Source of the DNA: Hyphomicrobiales bacterium
Lineage (GTDB): Bacteria; Pseudomonadota; Alphaproteobacteria; Rhizobiales; Beijerinckiaceae
DNA: 64,000 bases
Direction of reading: 5' to 3'
Assembly: GCA_930633525.1 (NCBI GenBank)
Contig: CAKNFP010000001.1
Span: forward strand, 3,905,501 to 3,969,500
Within the stretch, counting starts at the first letter, position 1. The number at the start of each line of letters is the position of its first letter. The notes below the pieces were generated by a model. The model was given only the letters and a program-made list of their open reading frames with translations. It did not search any database and was not told the DNA's origin. Position numbers and translations under genes: made by a program. Positions 17,240 through 26,476 of this stretch are shown here, one piece after another.

Positions 17240-18317
17240 GGCGTATCACGTCCGGCCAATACCGTCGCGCGGCTGCCGCAATCTGATCGAGCGGCACGAC
17301 CGCAGAGGCAAGGCCTGCCCGGGCCACGCTACCCGGCATCCCCCAGACCGTGCTCGTTGCCTCATCTTGAACCAGGACGGGCGCCCCGACGGCAGACAAG
17401 GCGGTTGCGCCACGTAGACCATCCTGTCCCATTCCCGTGAGAATGATCGAGAGAACCGCGCAGCCATAGACATCGGCCGCATCGCTGAGCAGAAGATCCG
17501 CCGAAGGCTTGCAGGAATTGACCGGTGGGCCGTCATCAAGCCAGGCCACGACGCTCTTTCCCGCCTTCCTCAACCGCAAGTGCCGGTGCCCGGGCGCCAC
17601 ATAGACGGCCCCGGGACGAATATGTTCGCCATCCGCCACCTCCGCCGCCCTGCTGCCGCACAGAGCGCCGATCTGGCTGGCAAGGCCGGCGATCAGGATC
17701 GTCGGCATATGTTGGAGAATAATGATCGGAACGCTACGCACGAGCGCGGGACCGAGTTCGCGCATCACGATCGCAAGCGCCTGCGGCCCTCCGGTAGAGG
17801 CGCTGATGATGATGCATCGCGGATGGGTGCCGCCGGGTTCGGTATGCCGCAGACTGGGGATCACCATCTGCGTCCGTTCCCGCGGGCGCGCAGCGACCAT
17901 CCTGATCTTGACCAGAAGCGCCTGGACAAAGCTGTCGCGCGTCTCCCGCGCCGCCCTTCCGCGAGACCGCGACGGCAAGGTGACGCCGGCAGCCGCGCCA
18001 CGCGACAGGCAACGCAGACTGAAATCGGCGCTTTGCGGCGTCTCGACCACCATGACGATCACCGCGACGGCGGGTTTCACCGCGAGGATGAGCTGAAGAG
18101 CGGCCATGCCGTCGAACGTGCCCCCAGTCACATCGAGCAATACGACATGCGGATCGAGCACATCAAGCTCATCAAGCACCCCGTTGATGGTCGGAAAATG
18201 CGCGACGACATTGACCTCCAGGCGCAAAAATCCGAGCGCCACTTCGTCGAACACCGACGTCGCACCGATGACCACGACCCTTATCGCGCCTTCCGACTTT
18301 CGCTGACTGGTCGGCAT
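17232..18317 (-). CDS. cheB: CheB-type protein-glutamate methylesterase with degenerate receiver domain
   Basis: The C-terminal methylesterase domain is complete: ISASTGGPQAL (catalytic Ser), QHMP, APGHRHLRL (His) and LTGMGQDGLRGA (Asp). The N-terminal domain has receiver spacing and keeps an Asp in LLDVTGG (about residue 62). However, the acidic pocket normally reading VVDDS is VVIGATS, so normal Mg-dependent phosphorylation is doubtful. The ATG at 18317 has GGAG 5 nt upstream; an earlier in-frame start at 18347 has no support. It overlaps cheR downstream. Confidence 0.9.
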   Translation of the reverse strand: MPTSQRKSEGAIRVVVIGATSVFDEVALGFLRLEVNVVAHFPTINGVLDELDVLDPHVVLLDVTGGTFDGMAALQLILAVKPAVAVIVMVVETPQSADFSLRCLSRGAAAGVTLPSRSRGRAARETRDSFVQALLVKIRMVAARPRERTQMVIPSLRHTEPGGTHPRCIIISASTGGPQALAIVMRELGPALVRSVPIIILQHMPTILIAGLASQIGALCGSRAAEVADGEHIRPGAVYVAPGHRHLRLRKAGKSVVAWLDDGPPVNSCKPSADLLLSDAADVYGCAVLSIILTGMGQDGLRGATALSAVGAPVLVQDEATSTVWGMPGSVARAGLASAVVPLDQIAAAARRYWPDVIRHD

Positions 18318-18418
18318 CCCCACTCCGCTTATGCCGCTGGCTGTCAATCGACGCGCATGGCGCTGAGAGGAGCGCTCCCCGGGCGACGCAGCGGTAGGGT
18401 TAGCCCTGTTGCCTTTGG

Positions 18419-18784
18419 TTAGACAAGCCCTACCTCGTGGAACTTTGCGGCGACAATCTCTTTGTCGAAGGGCTTCATGATGTACTCATCAGCCCCTGCC
18501 TGCATCGCCCTGGCGATATGCTCCACATTGCTCTCGGTCGTGCAGAACACAACCTTGGGAAGCCTGCCGCCCGGCATCCGACGCAAATGCCCGAGAAATT
18601 CGTAGCCATCCATAACAGGCATGTTCCAGTCCAGAAGCACCGCCTCAGGCATGTCCCGCTCGCAGACGGCCAGCGCCTTCGCGCCGTCCTCAGCCTCTGA
18701 GATACGGAACTCGAGAGCCTCCAGGATACGGCGCGCCACTTTTCTTATAACCGCCGAATCATCGACGATGAGACAGTGCTTCAT
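18419..18784 (-). CDS. cheY: CheY-like single-domain response regulator
   Basis: This 121-residue receiver domain has acidic pocket Asp8-Asp9, phosphoacceptor Asp52 (LLDWNMPVMDGYEF), CTTE switch Thr at about 82-83 and Lys104 in MKPFDKE. There is no output domain. It lies between cheW and cheB in the operon and should accept phosphate from CheA. The final target could be the flagellar switch or, given the context, a non-motility output. Confidence 0.93.
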   Translation of the reverse strand: MKHCLIVDDSAVIRKVARRILEALEFRISEAEDGAKALAVCERDMPEAVLLDWNMPVMDGYEFLGHLRRMPGGRLPKVVFCTTESNVEHIARAMQAGADEYIMKPFDKEIVAAKFHEVGLV

Positions 18785-18814
18785 GATGTGGCGCCCTTGA
18801 AGCGGCGATTCGCG

Positions 18815-19324
18815 TTAAAGACCAGTGTTATCATTGGAGAAGGCCAGCACGGAACTCACATTCAGAATGACGAGCAGGCAATCGTCGAGGCTATGCACGC
18901 CTGTCGACAGGCTCGCCCAGCGCGTATCCAGATGAAATGGCGTTGGAGCGGCCGTATCAGGCAAGAGATTCAGCACCTCCCCGATGCGGTCGACGATCAC
19001 TCCATAGGATTCCCCATCCGCTTCGATGCCGATCGCAATCATTCGCTGTCGGTCGGTCGGCTCGGGCAACCCGAGTTGCCAGCGCAGACTGACCGCCGTC
19101 ACGACGCGTCCGCGCAGGTTGACCAAGCCGAGAATCTGCGGTGGCGCCAGCGGCACCGGCGTCATCGACTGGATAACGAACACGTCACGGACATCGGCGA
19201 TGGGGATACCGAAAAGCTGATCGGCAACCCACGCTGTGACGTACTGGATGTGCTTGTCCTGCTGTTCGATCGTGGGGGCCTGCGCCGCGCCTCGATCAGG
19301 CGAATGCTTGGCGATCGCCATCAT
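18815..19324 (-). CDS. cheW: CheW-like coupling protein
   Basis: This 169-residue protein has a single CheW domain: QYVTAWVADQLFGIPIADVRDVF, ILGLVNLRGRVVTAVSLR and GVIVDRIGEVL. The N-terminal 25 residues are a low-complexity extension. It links CheA to receptors. Its start overlaps the cheA stop by 4 nt, indicating translational coupling. Confidence 0.93.
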   Translation of the reverse strand: MMAIAKHSPDRGAAQAPTIEQQDKHIQYVTAWVADQLFGIPIADVRDVFVIQSMTPVPLAPPQILGLVNLRGRVVTAVSLRWQLGLPEPTDRQRMIAIGIEADGESYGVIVDRIGEVLNLLPDTAAPTPFHLDTRWASLSTGVHSLDDCLLVILNVSSVLAFSNDNTGL

Positions 19325-21831
19325 GCGGCCACTCCCCGGCTGCGGGCGTTGAGGACAGCGGTCAGCGCCTCCACGAGCCCGCTGCGATCGAACTTGGCTA
19401 CGAAATTCACGACACCCAGCTTGCGCGCCCGCTCAACCATCGACGGACTGACATAGGATGACAAGGCAATGACGGGAAGCCCCGCAAACCGGGGCTCGGC
19501 CCTGAGGCTTTCGATGAGATCGAAGCCACTTCTGTCCGGCATCTCGAGATCCGTGACGACAACATCCACGAGGCGCGGCAGAGCAAGTGTGGCCAGAGCC
19601 CCTTCCACGCCATCAGCGACGAGCACGCGATAACCGGAGGCCCGCAGGAGTGGCGCGAGCATACTGCGGAAGAATTCGGAATCATCCACCAGCAGCACAG
19701 TTCGCGTCACAGCCTGAGGCGCAAGCTCCCGCTGCAGCCAGTCCCCATGGCCGAGCGGCAAGAAATGCGCAACGTTCAAAATCTCTGTCGCGCGGCCGCG
19801 AACGATCGCGGAGCCGACCAATTCAGGTCGGTCCGCGACGAGTTCAACGGTGAGCTCATCCTCGACGATATCGAGGATCTCATCGACGATAAGCCCCATC
19901 CAACGATCACCGTCAGAAAAGACCACCATCGCCTGCCGTCCCTCCTTTTGGAGGCTCATGGCCGGATCTGCGAAGACGAGCGGCATGAGGTGGCCGCGAT
20001 ACTGAAGCAGCAGGCGCCCGCCGGCCTGCTCGATACGCGCCGCGTCGATTTCCTCAAGGCGGGTGACAACGGAGAGCGGGACGGCCTTCGGCATGTCGCT
20101 TCCCGCCCGGAAGACGAGCAGGGAGACCGGACCGTCCATCTCCTCCTCGATCTTCTGCGGTTCGGGCTCCGGCCGCGCCTCGATCGCCGGTACGGCGCTC
20201 TCAGCGTAATCCTCGAACATACGCACAAGGCCACCCGGCTCGACGATGAGGATGATGCTCCCGTCGCCCAGAATGGTGCTGCCGGAAAAGCAGCGCAGAC
20301 TGCGGAGCCGTTTGTTCAACGGCTTCACCACGATCTCCTCGGTATGCAGCACGGTATCGACGAGCAGGCCGAAGCGCTGGCGGCCGATCTGGATCACGAC
20401 GATGAAGCCATCCCGTGTGATCGCCTGATCTTTCGCGGCGAAGCCGAGAAGGGTCGCGAAGGGAATGACGGGGATGAGCTCGTTGCGCTGCCGGAACACA
20501 AGGGCATCGTTCAGTTTTTCCACGACGGCATCGCCCTGGCCCGGCCGGACACGCACCAACTCCATGATGGACATCTGAGGTATGGCGAAACGCTGGCCGG
20601 CGGCGCCGACGATCAGCGTCGCGACGATCGCCAGCGTCAAGGGTAGCTTGACCACGAAGGTGGTACCGCGCCCGGCCTCTGAGCGGACCTCCACAGACCC
20701 ACCGATCAGATCGATGTTGGTCTTGACGATATCCATGCCAACGCCACGACCGGAGACCGAGGTCACCGCCTGAGCCGTCGAAAAGCCGGGATGAAAAATG
20801 AATCGAGCCACCGCGGCATCGCCCAGCCGCTCAACCTCCGCCTCGGTGATCAGCCCGCGCTCGACGGCGGTGCGGCGTATGCGCTGATAGTCCAGTCCAC
20901 GGCCATCGTCTGAGACCTCGACGGTAATCGAGCCGCTGTCATGAAAAGCCGACAACGTGATCGTCCCGCGCTCGGGCTTGCCTGCCTTGAGCCGCGCCGC
21001 GGGGACCTCGATGCCATGATCGGCCGCATTGCGCACCAATTGCGTCAGCGGATCCTTGACGAACTCCAGCACCTGTCGGTCGAGCTCCGTCTCCGGACCA
21101 TTGAGCTTGAGATCGATGTTCTTGCCGAGATCGACAGCCAGATCACGCAGGATGCGGGGCATTTTCTGCCACACCGTACCGATGGGCTGCATGCGCGCCT
21201 TCATGACGCCTTCCTGCAGCTCGACGGTCACATGCGACAACCGCTGCAGGGGGACCATCAAGGCCGGGTCGTCCTGGCGCCGGGCGAGATCGAGCAGCTG
21301 GTTGCGGGTCAGCACGAGCTCCGAGACCATTGTCATCAGATGCTCGAGGACGTCCACCGTCACGCGGATCGTCGGCTGGCGCAGCGATCCGCGATCCCCA
21401 TCCGGCGAGGCCTCTGCCGTAGACGCAAGCCGGGCGACCCGCTCCTCCTGCTGCGGCCTGTTCAGGCTTCCTTCGAGCTGCTCGATGATATCCCGGTCAG
21501 TGCCGGGCGGCTCGGCCGCGGTGCGGTCAAGTTCCGCGACGATATGCTTGATCCGGTCGATGCTTGTGAGGATGAGCGAGACATCCTGAGGCTGGACCTC
21601 AACCTTGCCGTCGCGAAAACGACCGAGCAGGGATTCCGCCGCATGGGCGATCGCCTCCAGGCGGGGCAATCCAAGAAAGCCGCACGTGCCCTTGATGGTG
21701 TGAACGAGGCGAAAGACGTTGCGGAGAACGTCAATGTCGTTGGGGTCGCGCTCAAAGCGGACGAGCTCGACGTCTACGACGTCGAGATGCTCGTTCGTCT
21801 CAGTCAGAAACTCACGCAGGAGTTCGTCCAT
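19321..21831 (-). CDS. cheA: Hybrid chemotaxis-type histidine kinase CheA with C-terminal receiver
   Basis: This protein of about 836 residues reads, in order: HPt domain with phosphorylatable His44 (LVHTIKGTCGFLG), dimerisation region, HATPase domain (LVRNAADHGIE, DDGRGLDY, GRGVGMDIVK), a CheW-like domain, a second CheW-like segment (PVSLLVFRAG to FLPLGHGDW), and a receiver domain (TVLLVDDSEFF, VTDLEMPD). A dedicated CheY-binding P2 domain is not obvious. The ATG at 21831 is chosen for its family-like N-terminus; a GTG at 21852 is possible. The attached receiver may act as a phosphate sink. Confidence 0.94.
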   Translation of the reverse strand: MDELLREFLTETNEHLDVVDVELVRFERDPNDIDVLRNVFRLVHTIKGTCGFLGLPRLEAIAHAAESLLGRFRDGKVEVQPQDVSLILTSIDRIKHIVAELDRTAAEPPGTDRDIIEQLEGSLNRPQQEERVARLASTAEASPDGDRGSLRQPTIRVTVDVLEHLMTMVSELVLTRNQLLDLARRQDDPALMVPLQRLSHVTVELQEGVMKARMQPIGTVWQKMPRILRDLAVDLGKNIDLKLNGPETELDRQVLEFVKDPLTQLVRNAADHGIEVPAARLKAGKPERGTITLSAFHDSGSITVEVSDDGRGLDYQRIRRTAVERGLITEAEVERLGDAAVARFIFHPGFSTAQAVTSVSGRGVGMDIVKTNIDLIGGSVEVRSEAGRGTTFVVKLPLTLAIVATLIVGAAGQRFAIPQMSIMELVRVRPGQGDAVVEKLNDALVFRQRNELIPVIPFATLLGFAAKDQAITRDGFIVVIQIGRQRFGLLVDTVLHTEEIVVKPLNKRLRSLRCFSGSTILGDGSIILIVEPGGLVRMFEDYAESAVPAIEARPEPEPQKIEEEMDGPVSLLVFRAGSDMPKAVPLSVVTRLEEIDAARIEQAGGRLLLQYRGHLMPLVFADPAMSLQKEGRQAMVVFSDGDRWMGLIVDEILDIVEDELTVELVADRPELVGSAIVRGRATEILNVAHFLPLGHGDWLQRELAPQAVTRTVLLVDDSEFFRSMLAPLLRASGYRVLVADGVEGALATLALPRLVDVVVTDLEMPDRSGFDLIESLRAEPRFAGLPVIALSSYVSPSMVERARKLGVVNFVAKFDRSGLVEALTAVLNARSRGVAA

Positions 21832-21930
21832 CACGCCAACCCGGACCTTCACGCCTCAACAGGGCATGCACGCATACTAGCATGCACAGTTTGACGGCCA
21901 ACGGTTGACGATCGGTTGCGAAAGCCTGGA

Positions 21931-22575
21931 TCAGGCTGCCGGCACGGCCTTCAATGTCACTGTCTCCTCTTCGATGGAGAAGGAGATTTGCATCCCCGCC
22001 GCCTTCGCCACGAGCCCCGTGTAGAATGCCTGGATACCATGGGCATCGACGGTACCATCCGCCGAATGCCCGCCGATGAGTTCCTCGGCATGGATGGGGA
22101 TGCGGGCGCTGCGCCCCGTGGCGGTGAGGAGGAAGTTCGTCGTCTCGTCCGCTCCCTCAACCTTCACGTCGATGCGGCCGCCCCGTGGAATAGCGTTTGT
22201 GGCGACCAGAATGAGATTGAGCAGGAGCTTCACCTTGTTCTTGGGCATCAGCACGCGGACGGCTTCCCAAGTCAGTGACAGCTTGTCATCCTGGATAAAG
22301 CCCTTCGCCACCTGCTCGGCATCGCCGAGATCGATGGAGGCTCCCGCCGAGCCGGCCGCGCCGAAGGCAAGACGCGCGAACTGAAGGCGCGCGGACGCCT
22401 GCCGCGCACTCTTGCGGATGAGGTCCAGCGCAAATTCCTTCATGGACGCATCGTCTTCGTCCTCGAGCACCTCGAGGCCGTTGACGATCGCTCCGACCGG
22501 GCTGATCACGTCATGGCAAACACGACTGCACAGCAGAGCAGCAAGATCGAGGGCATCCAACGAGATAGAATTCAT
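21931..22575 (-). CDS. chpT: Histidine phosphotransferase ChpT
   Basis: This 214-residue protein has the ChpT dimerisation helices with phosphorylatable His21 (CSRVCHDVISPVGAIVNGLEVL), followed by a degenerate ATPase-like domain. In alphaproteobacteria ChpT passes phosphate from CckA to CtrA and CpdR in the cytosol. It lies 99 bp upstream of cheA on the same strand, so cell-cycle phosphorelay and che genes may share a transcript. A GAATC site (22597-22601) lies just upstream of its start. Confidence 0.95.
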   Translation of the reverse strand: MNSISLDALDLAALLCSRVCHDVISPVGAIVNGLEVLEDEDDASMKEFALDLIRKSARQASARLQFARLAFGAAGSAGASIDLGDAEQVAKGFIQDDKLSLTWEAVRVLMPKNKVKLLLNLILVATNAIPRGGRIDVKVEGADETTNFLLTATGRSARIPIHAEELIGGHSADGTVDAHGIQAFYTGLVAKAAGMQISFSIEEETVTLKAVPAA

Positions 22576-22596
22576 CCACAGCTCCGCCCCAGGTCA

Positions 22597-22601
22597 GAAT
22601 C
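22597..22601. promoter_or_regulatory. GANTC site upstream of chpT
   Basis: GAATC lies 22 bp upstream of the chpT start codon, within the chpT/cysQ divergent promoter. It is a candidate CcrM site; one site can be chance. Confidence 0.35.
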
Positions 22602-22822
22602 ACTCGGCTCATACACCTAGACCCGGTTGGATTTTGATACACCGCCTTGCTGCTCCTTGGAAGCTGGCGGCCGGAAGCACGGACCCAAGATATCACTCGG
22701 ACAGTTAAGCTTTGGCATTTTGGGGTATGTTTAGGTCGCTCCCGCGCGTAGGAAAGCGTGGCACCGGGCAAGGGGGTGCCCCGGCAGCGTTTCGTTCAGT
22801 GCGATGTTCAAAGGCGAAAACC

Positions 22823-23656
22823 GTGTTGCATATCGACCATAGCGAGCCGGACGCGCTTGCAGCCTTCCTCGGCGGCATCGCCATCTCGGCCGGTGCTGCA
22901 ATCGCCGAGGCGTCCAGGACAAGCCTCCACGTCAACATGAAGGACGACGGAAGCCCCTGCACCGCGGCAGACGAAGCAGCGGAGGCAACAATAGTCGCCG
23001 CTCTCCGCCGCGATGTGCCCGAATGCGCCATCGTGTCAGAGGAAAGCGCCGAGGCGGGCACGCCGCTGACAACCTCCTTCTTCGTGGTCGATCCCCTCGA
23101 CGGAACCCGTGATTTCATCGCTGGCGAAACGGATTTTTCCGTGAACATCGCCGCTGTCCGCAACGGCCGCCCCATCGCCGGCGCGGTCTTCGCGCCACGC
23201 CTTGGACAGCTCTATATCGGCGGTACGCGCGCCTATACGATGACCGTAGCGGCTGGCGAGCCGATGCCGACCAAGGCGCATTGGCAGCCGATCAAGACGC
23301 GATCTTTGCCGGCCGATGGGCTGGTCGCCCTGGCGAGCCGGCGTCATGGGGATGCCGAAAGTGAGGCGCTGCTCGCGCGGCTGCCCGTACGCGCGGTGGA
23401 ACGGCGCGCCTCCGCGCTGAAATTCTGCCTCGTGGCCAGCGGCCAGGCCGACATTTATCCCCGCTTTGGGCCAACCAAGGAGTGGGACACCGCCGCCGGA
23501 GAGGCCATTCTGCTCGCGGCCGGCGGCCGCATGCTGGCGCCTGATGGCAGCCACTTTACCTATGGTCACGCGGAACGCGCCTTCCTCAATGGCGCCTTCA
23601 TCGCTTTCGGCGACCCCGCGCTCGCTCCGGATGTGCTCCAGCCCACAGCGCGATAA
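22823..23656 (+). CDS. cysQ: 3'(2'),5'-bisphosphate nucleotidase CysQ (inositol monophosphatase family)
   Basis: The metal-binding motifs are SEESAE, VDPLDGTRDFI and, near the C-terminus, EWDTAAGEAILLAAGG. This pattern matches CysQ, which recycles 3'-phosphoadenosine 5'-phosphate to AMP during sulfate assimilation. The GTG at 22823 gives 277 residues, the usual length, with AAAGG upstream. An open frame reaches back to 22712 but adds an Arg/Gly-rich stretch unlike the family. It is divergent from chpT and fits functionally with the sulphur genes at 26-38 kb. Confidence 0.87.
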   Translation: MLHIDHSEPDALAAFLGGIAISAGAAIAEASRTSLHVNMKDDGSPCTAADEAAEATIVAALRRDVPECAIVSEESAEAGTPLTTSFFVVDPLDGTRDFIAGETDFSVNIAAVRNGRPIAGAVFAPRLGQLYIGGTRAYTMTVAAGEPMPTKAHWQPIKTRSLPADGLVALASRRHGDAESEALLARLPVRAVERRASALKFCLVASGQADIYPRFGPTKEWDTAAGEAILLAAGGRMLAPDGSHFTYGHAERAFLNGAFIAFGDPALAPDVLQPTAR

Positions 23657-23768
23657 CCGGCCCTACGACAGACATTGTTAAGCATAACTGTCCATGGTTG
23701 TGATTCGATCGGGTGCGGTGCTGATGTCGCGCCGGTGCGTTGATGTGTGCATGAGTGAGGAGAAGCCC

Positions 23769-24374
23769 ATGTCGCGGTTCTACAGCCTGATGATGGCTGG
23801 CTTCGTCGCCATCCTCCTGGCCGTCGCGGGCCATATCCCCAGCGCCGCAGCCCAGGGCGGCGGCTACAGTGGGCCGGGCCAGCAGGCGCCGGAGACCTTC
23901 AGCCCGGATGAACTTGTCACGTCCGGCCATAAGTTCTTCGGGAATGTCTCGCGCGGTATCGCGCTCACGATCCAGGAGGCCACCCGTCGTTGGGGCCAGC
24001 CCAATGGCTATATCCTGGGCCAGGAAGGGTCCGGCGCCTTCTTTGGCGGCCTGCGCTATGGCGAAGGCATCCTCTACACGCGCAACGCCGGGGACCGCCG
24101 TGTTTTCTGGCAGGGGCCCTCGCTCGGCTTCGACATCGGAGGCGACGGCGCGCGCACAATGATGCTGGTCTACAATCTGCCGGCGGTGGACGCGATCTAC
24201 GAGCGGTTTGCCGGGGTCAATGGCTCGGCTTATCTGGTCGCCGGCTTTGGCATGACCGCTCTGACCAACAACGGCATCATCATCGTACCGATCAAATCCG
24301 GGGTGGGCGCGCGTCTCGGCGTCAATCTCGGTTATGTGAAATTCACGCCCAACGCCACCTGGAACCCGTTCTGA
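23769..24374 (+). CDS. DUF1134 family secreted protein
   Basis: This 201-residue protein has a Sec signal peptide (MSRFYSLMMAGFVAILLAVA, cleavage near SAAAQ) and the glycine-rich DUF1134 body (GFDIGGDGARTMMLVYNLP, GVGARLGVNLGYVKF). The family is conserved in alphaproteobacteria; its function is unknown, and a periplasmic or outer-membrane-associated location is likely. The ATG at 23769 is backed by GAGGAG; in-frame starts further upstream are not. Confidence 0.88.
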   Translation: MSRFYSLMMAGFVAILLAVAGHIPSAAAQGGGYSGPGQQAPETFSPDELVTSGHKFFGNVSRGIALTIQEATRRWGQPNGYILGQEGSGAFFGGLRYGEGILYTRNAGDRRVFWQGPSLGFDIGGDGARTMMLVYNLPAVDAIYERFAGVNGSAYLVAGFGMTALTNNGIIIVPIKSGVGARLGVNLGYVKFTPNATWNPF

Positions 24375-24716
24375 CGCAGAATCTCAAGCGTTGCTCGTCT
24401 TTCTCTTGGCGCCTCTCGGATAAAGCGAGCGCCCCGGCGTCGTGCGGGGCCCCTCGCCACGCGCGCTGGTATTGCCAGTGTGTTGGCCTGGTATTGAGGC
24501 GCCGAAAAACCTGTGGCTGCGATACATATAATATGCAACCATGACGTTCATCGCCAATGCCCCGAGCGGGCAGCGGTAAGGGAATTCGTCGCGGTTGTGG
24601 CGCTGTCGATGCCAAGCACACCCCTTTGTCGGCGCCTGTCGTCAAGAATGTTTTATCCATTTGTTTTTAGCAGATATTCTCACTGACATATTCGCCTCCG
24701 GAACCAGGGATCAACG
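24375..24716. other. Intergenic region, nothing distinctive
   Basis: This 342-bp gap has a GAATC at 24379-24383 and an AT-rich 50 bp (TTTTATCCATTTGTTTTTAG) before the coiled-coil gene, which probably holds its promoter. No gene, terminator or repeat is convincing. Confidence 0.4.
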
Positions 24717-25865
24717 ATGATCGAAATGGCGAAGGTCGAAGCAGCCATGCTCTTCGCCTTGGGCTTCCTGGCCGCCGCCCTGCTGGTGGCGATGCTCTTG
24801 CCGGCGTTCAATCGCCGGGCACAGCGGCTGATGCGACGCCGGCTGGAATCCCAGCTTCCTTTGACGCGCCAGGAAATTTTCGCCGAGCGCGACCATTTGC
24901 GCGCTGAGTTCGCCGTCGCGGTGCGCCGGCTCGAACGCGAAACCGACAAGCAACGTTCCCTTTATGCCGCGAGCCAGGCCACGCTTACCGAGCGCAACAA
25001 GGTCGTCTTCAATCTGGAAGATGCACTCACCAAGAGTGATCAGGAGCTGGAGGCCACCAAAAATCTTCTGGCGGAGGCTCGCAACACCGACGCCAGCGCC
25101 GAGATCTACCAGAAGCAGACGATCATTTCCGAGCTCGAGCGCGTCCTGCGCGACACCCGATTCACCGTTACCGAGCGCGAGGCCGCCGTTGCGGCGCTCG
25201 ACGCCAAGATTCAAGACCTGATGCTCGAACTCGATCGCCGTCGCATCACCGTCGTTGAGCTCGAAACGCGCAATGAGGCTTCAGCCCTGCGCAAGCAGGA
25301 AGCGGAAAAGCAGGCCGCAAGCGCTCGCGATGAGCTGGGCGCCATGCAGAAGCGCGCCGAGACTGCTGAAAAGAAGCTCTCCACGGAAAAAGACAAGTCC
25401 CAGAATCTCTCGCGCAAGGTCTCGGAAATTACGCTGCGGCAGGACAACCAGAGCTCCCTTGTCGAGATGTTCGAGGCCAACGAGATCGAATTTGCAGCCA
25501 AGCTGACAGAGGCGACCGTCGCCTCCGCGCGTCTGCGCAGCGCGATCGAGGAGCGCGAAGCGACAATAGCCCAGGCTGAGGCCCGTATCGCGGAACTCGA
25601 AGCGCGGCTTGCCAATCCGCCCGTGATCGAAACGCCAGCGGTATCAAAGGCACGGAAGGCGAAGACGGCAACCAATGCCGCCACCGTCACTGGAAACGGT
25701 GAGGCCGGCCTTGCTACCGAGACCGCGAAGCTACGTGAACGCATCGAGGAAATCGGCGAGACGTTCCTGGCGCTCGATGCACCGAAGGCGAAACCCGCGC
25801 CCCGCGCGAAGCGGCCGACGGCGGCACGCTCCAGCGCCCAACAGACACAAGACAGCGGAACCTGA
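24717..25865 (+). CDS. Membrane-anchored coiled-coil protein of unknown function
   Basis: This 382-residue protein has one N-terminal membrane helix (about residues 9-30), a basic stretch (NRRAQRLMRRRL), then about 250 residues of heptad-like coiled coil rich in Glu, Arg, Ala and Leu. It ends in an Ala/Pro/Lys-rich tail (APKAKPAPRAKRPTAA). I do not recognise a named family. Similar proteins are common in Hyphomicrobiales. A structural or scaffolding role at the inner membrane is a guess from architecture only. Confidence 0.82.
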   Translation: MIEMAKVEAAMLFALGFLAAALLVAMLLPAFNRRAQRLMRRRLESQLPLTRQEIFAERDHLRAEFAVAVRRLERETDKQRSLYAASQATLTERNKVVFNLEDALTKSDQELEATKNLLAEARNTDASAEIYQKQTIISELERVLRDTRFTVTEREAAVAALDAKIQDLMLELDRRRITVVELETRNEASALRKQEAEKQAASARDELGAMQKRAETAEKKLSTEKDKSQNLSRKVSEITLRQDNQSSLVEMFEANEIEFAAKLTEATVASARLRSAIEEREATIAQAEARIAELEARLANPPVIETPAVSKARKAKTATNAATVTGNGEAGLATETAKLRERIEEIGETFLALDAPKAKPAPRAKRPTAARSSAQQTQDSGT

Positions 25866-25911
25866 GACGCGGCGTGGCGATTACTTCTGAGGAAGGGATC
25901 GCCCCAGCGCC

Positions 25912-26469
25912 ATGAACCATGCTGCGGGAACGCCGATCGCCTCAGACGAGAGCGTCTCCATGCCGCAAAACAGCCTGCAAGCACGGGCTCACTCCAACTG
26001 GTTCGGCCATTTCGCTTCAAGGACGGCACGCCTCGCGGGAAGCCCCACCGCCTTCGCCGCCGCCTGCATCATCGTCGTGGTTTGGGCCATAACCGGCCCA
26101 TTCGTCGGCTTCTCCGAAGTCTGGCAGCTCACAATCAACACGGGCACGACCATCATCACCTTTCTCATGGTGTTCATTATTCAGAACACCCAGAACCGTG
26201 ATGCCCAGGCCATGCATATCAAGCTGGACGAGCTGATCCGCGCGACGGTCCACGCACAGAATTCCCTGCTCGATCTTGAGGAGCTCTCCGAGAAGGAGCT
26301 GGACGACTTCCGCAATCATTACGAAAAGCTCGCCGAGAAGGCGCGCCGCAGCGGCCTCTCGATCGGCGAGGCGCTGGAACGTGCCGAGAGGGAAGCGGAA
26401 GCTGCCGCCTCGGAGTTGAGCCGGCACAGGCACAATTCAAGGCAGGATCTAGCCTCGGACGAGGAATAA
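25912..26469 (+). CDS. Low-affinity iron permease family (PF04120-type) membrane protein
   Basis: This 185-residue protein has two membrane helices (ACIIVVVWAITGP and TIITFLMVFIIQNTQNRD) followed by IKLDELIRA, the family signature. It ends in a charged helical tail of about 70 residues. Despite the family name, iron transport has not been shown for most bacterial members. The gene follows the coiled-coil gene by 46 nt on the same strand and may share its transcript. Confidence 0.85.
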   Translation: MNHAAGTPIASDESVSMPQNSLQARAHSNWFGHFASRTARLAGSPTAFAAACIIVVVWAITGPFVGFSEVWQLTINTGTTIITFLMVFIIQNTQNRDAQAMHIKLDELIRATVHAQNSLLDLEELSEKELDDFRNHYEKLAEKARRSGLSIGEALERAEREAEAAASELSRHRHNSRQDLASDEE

Positions 26470-26476
26470 CCCTCCC

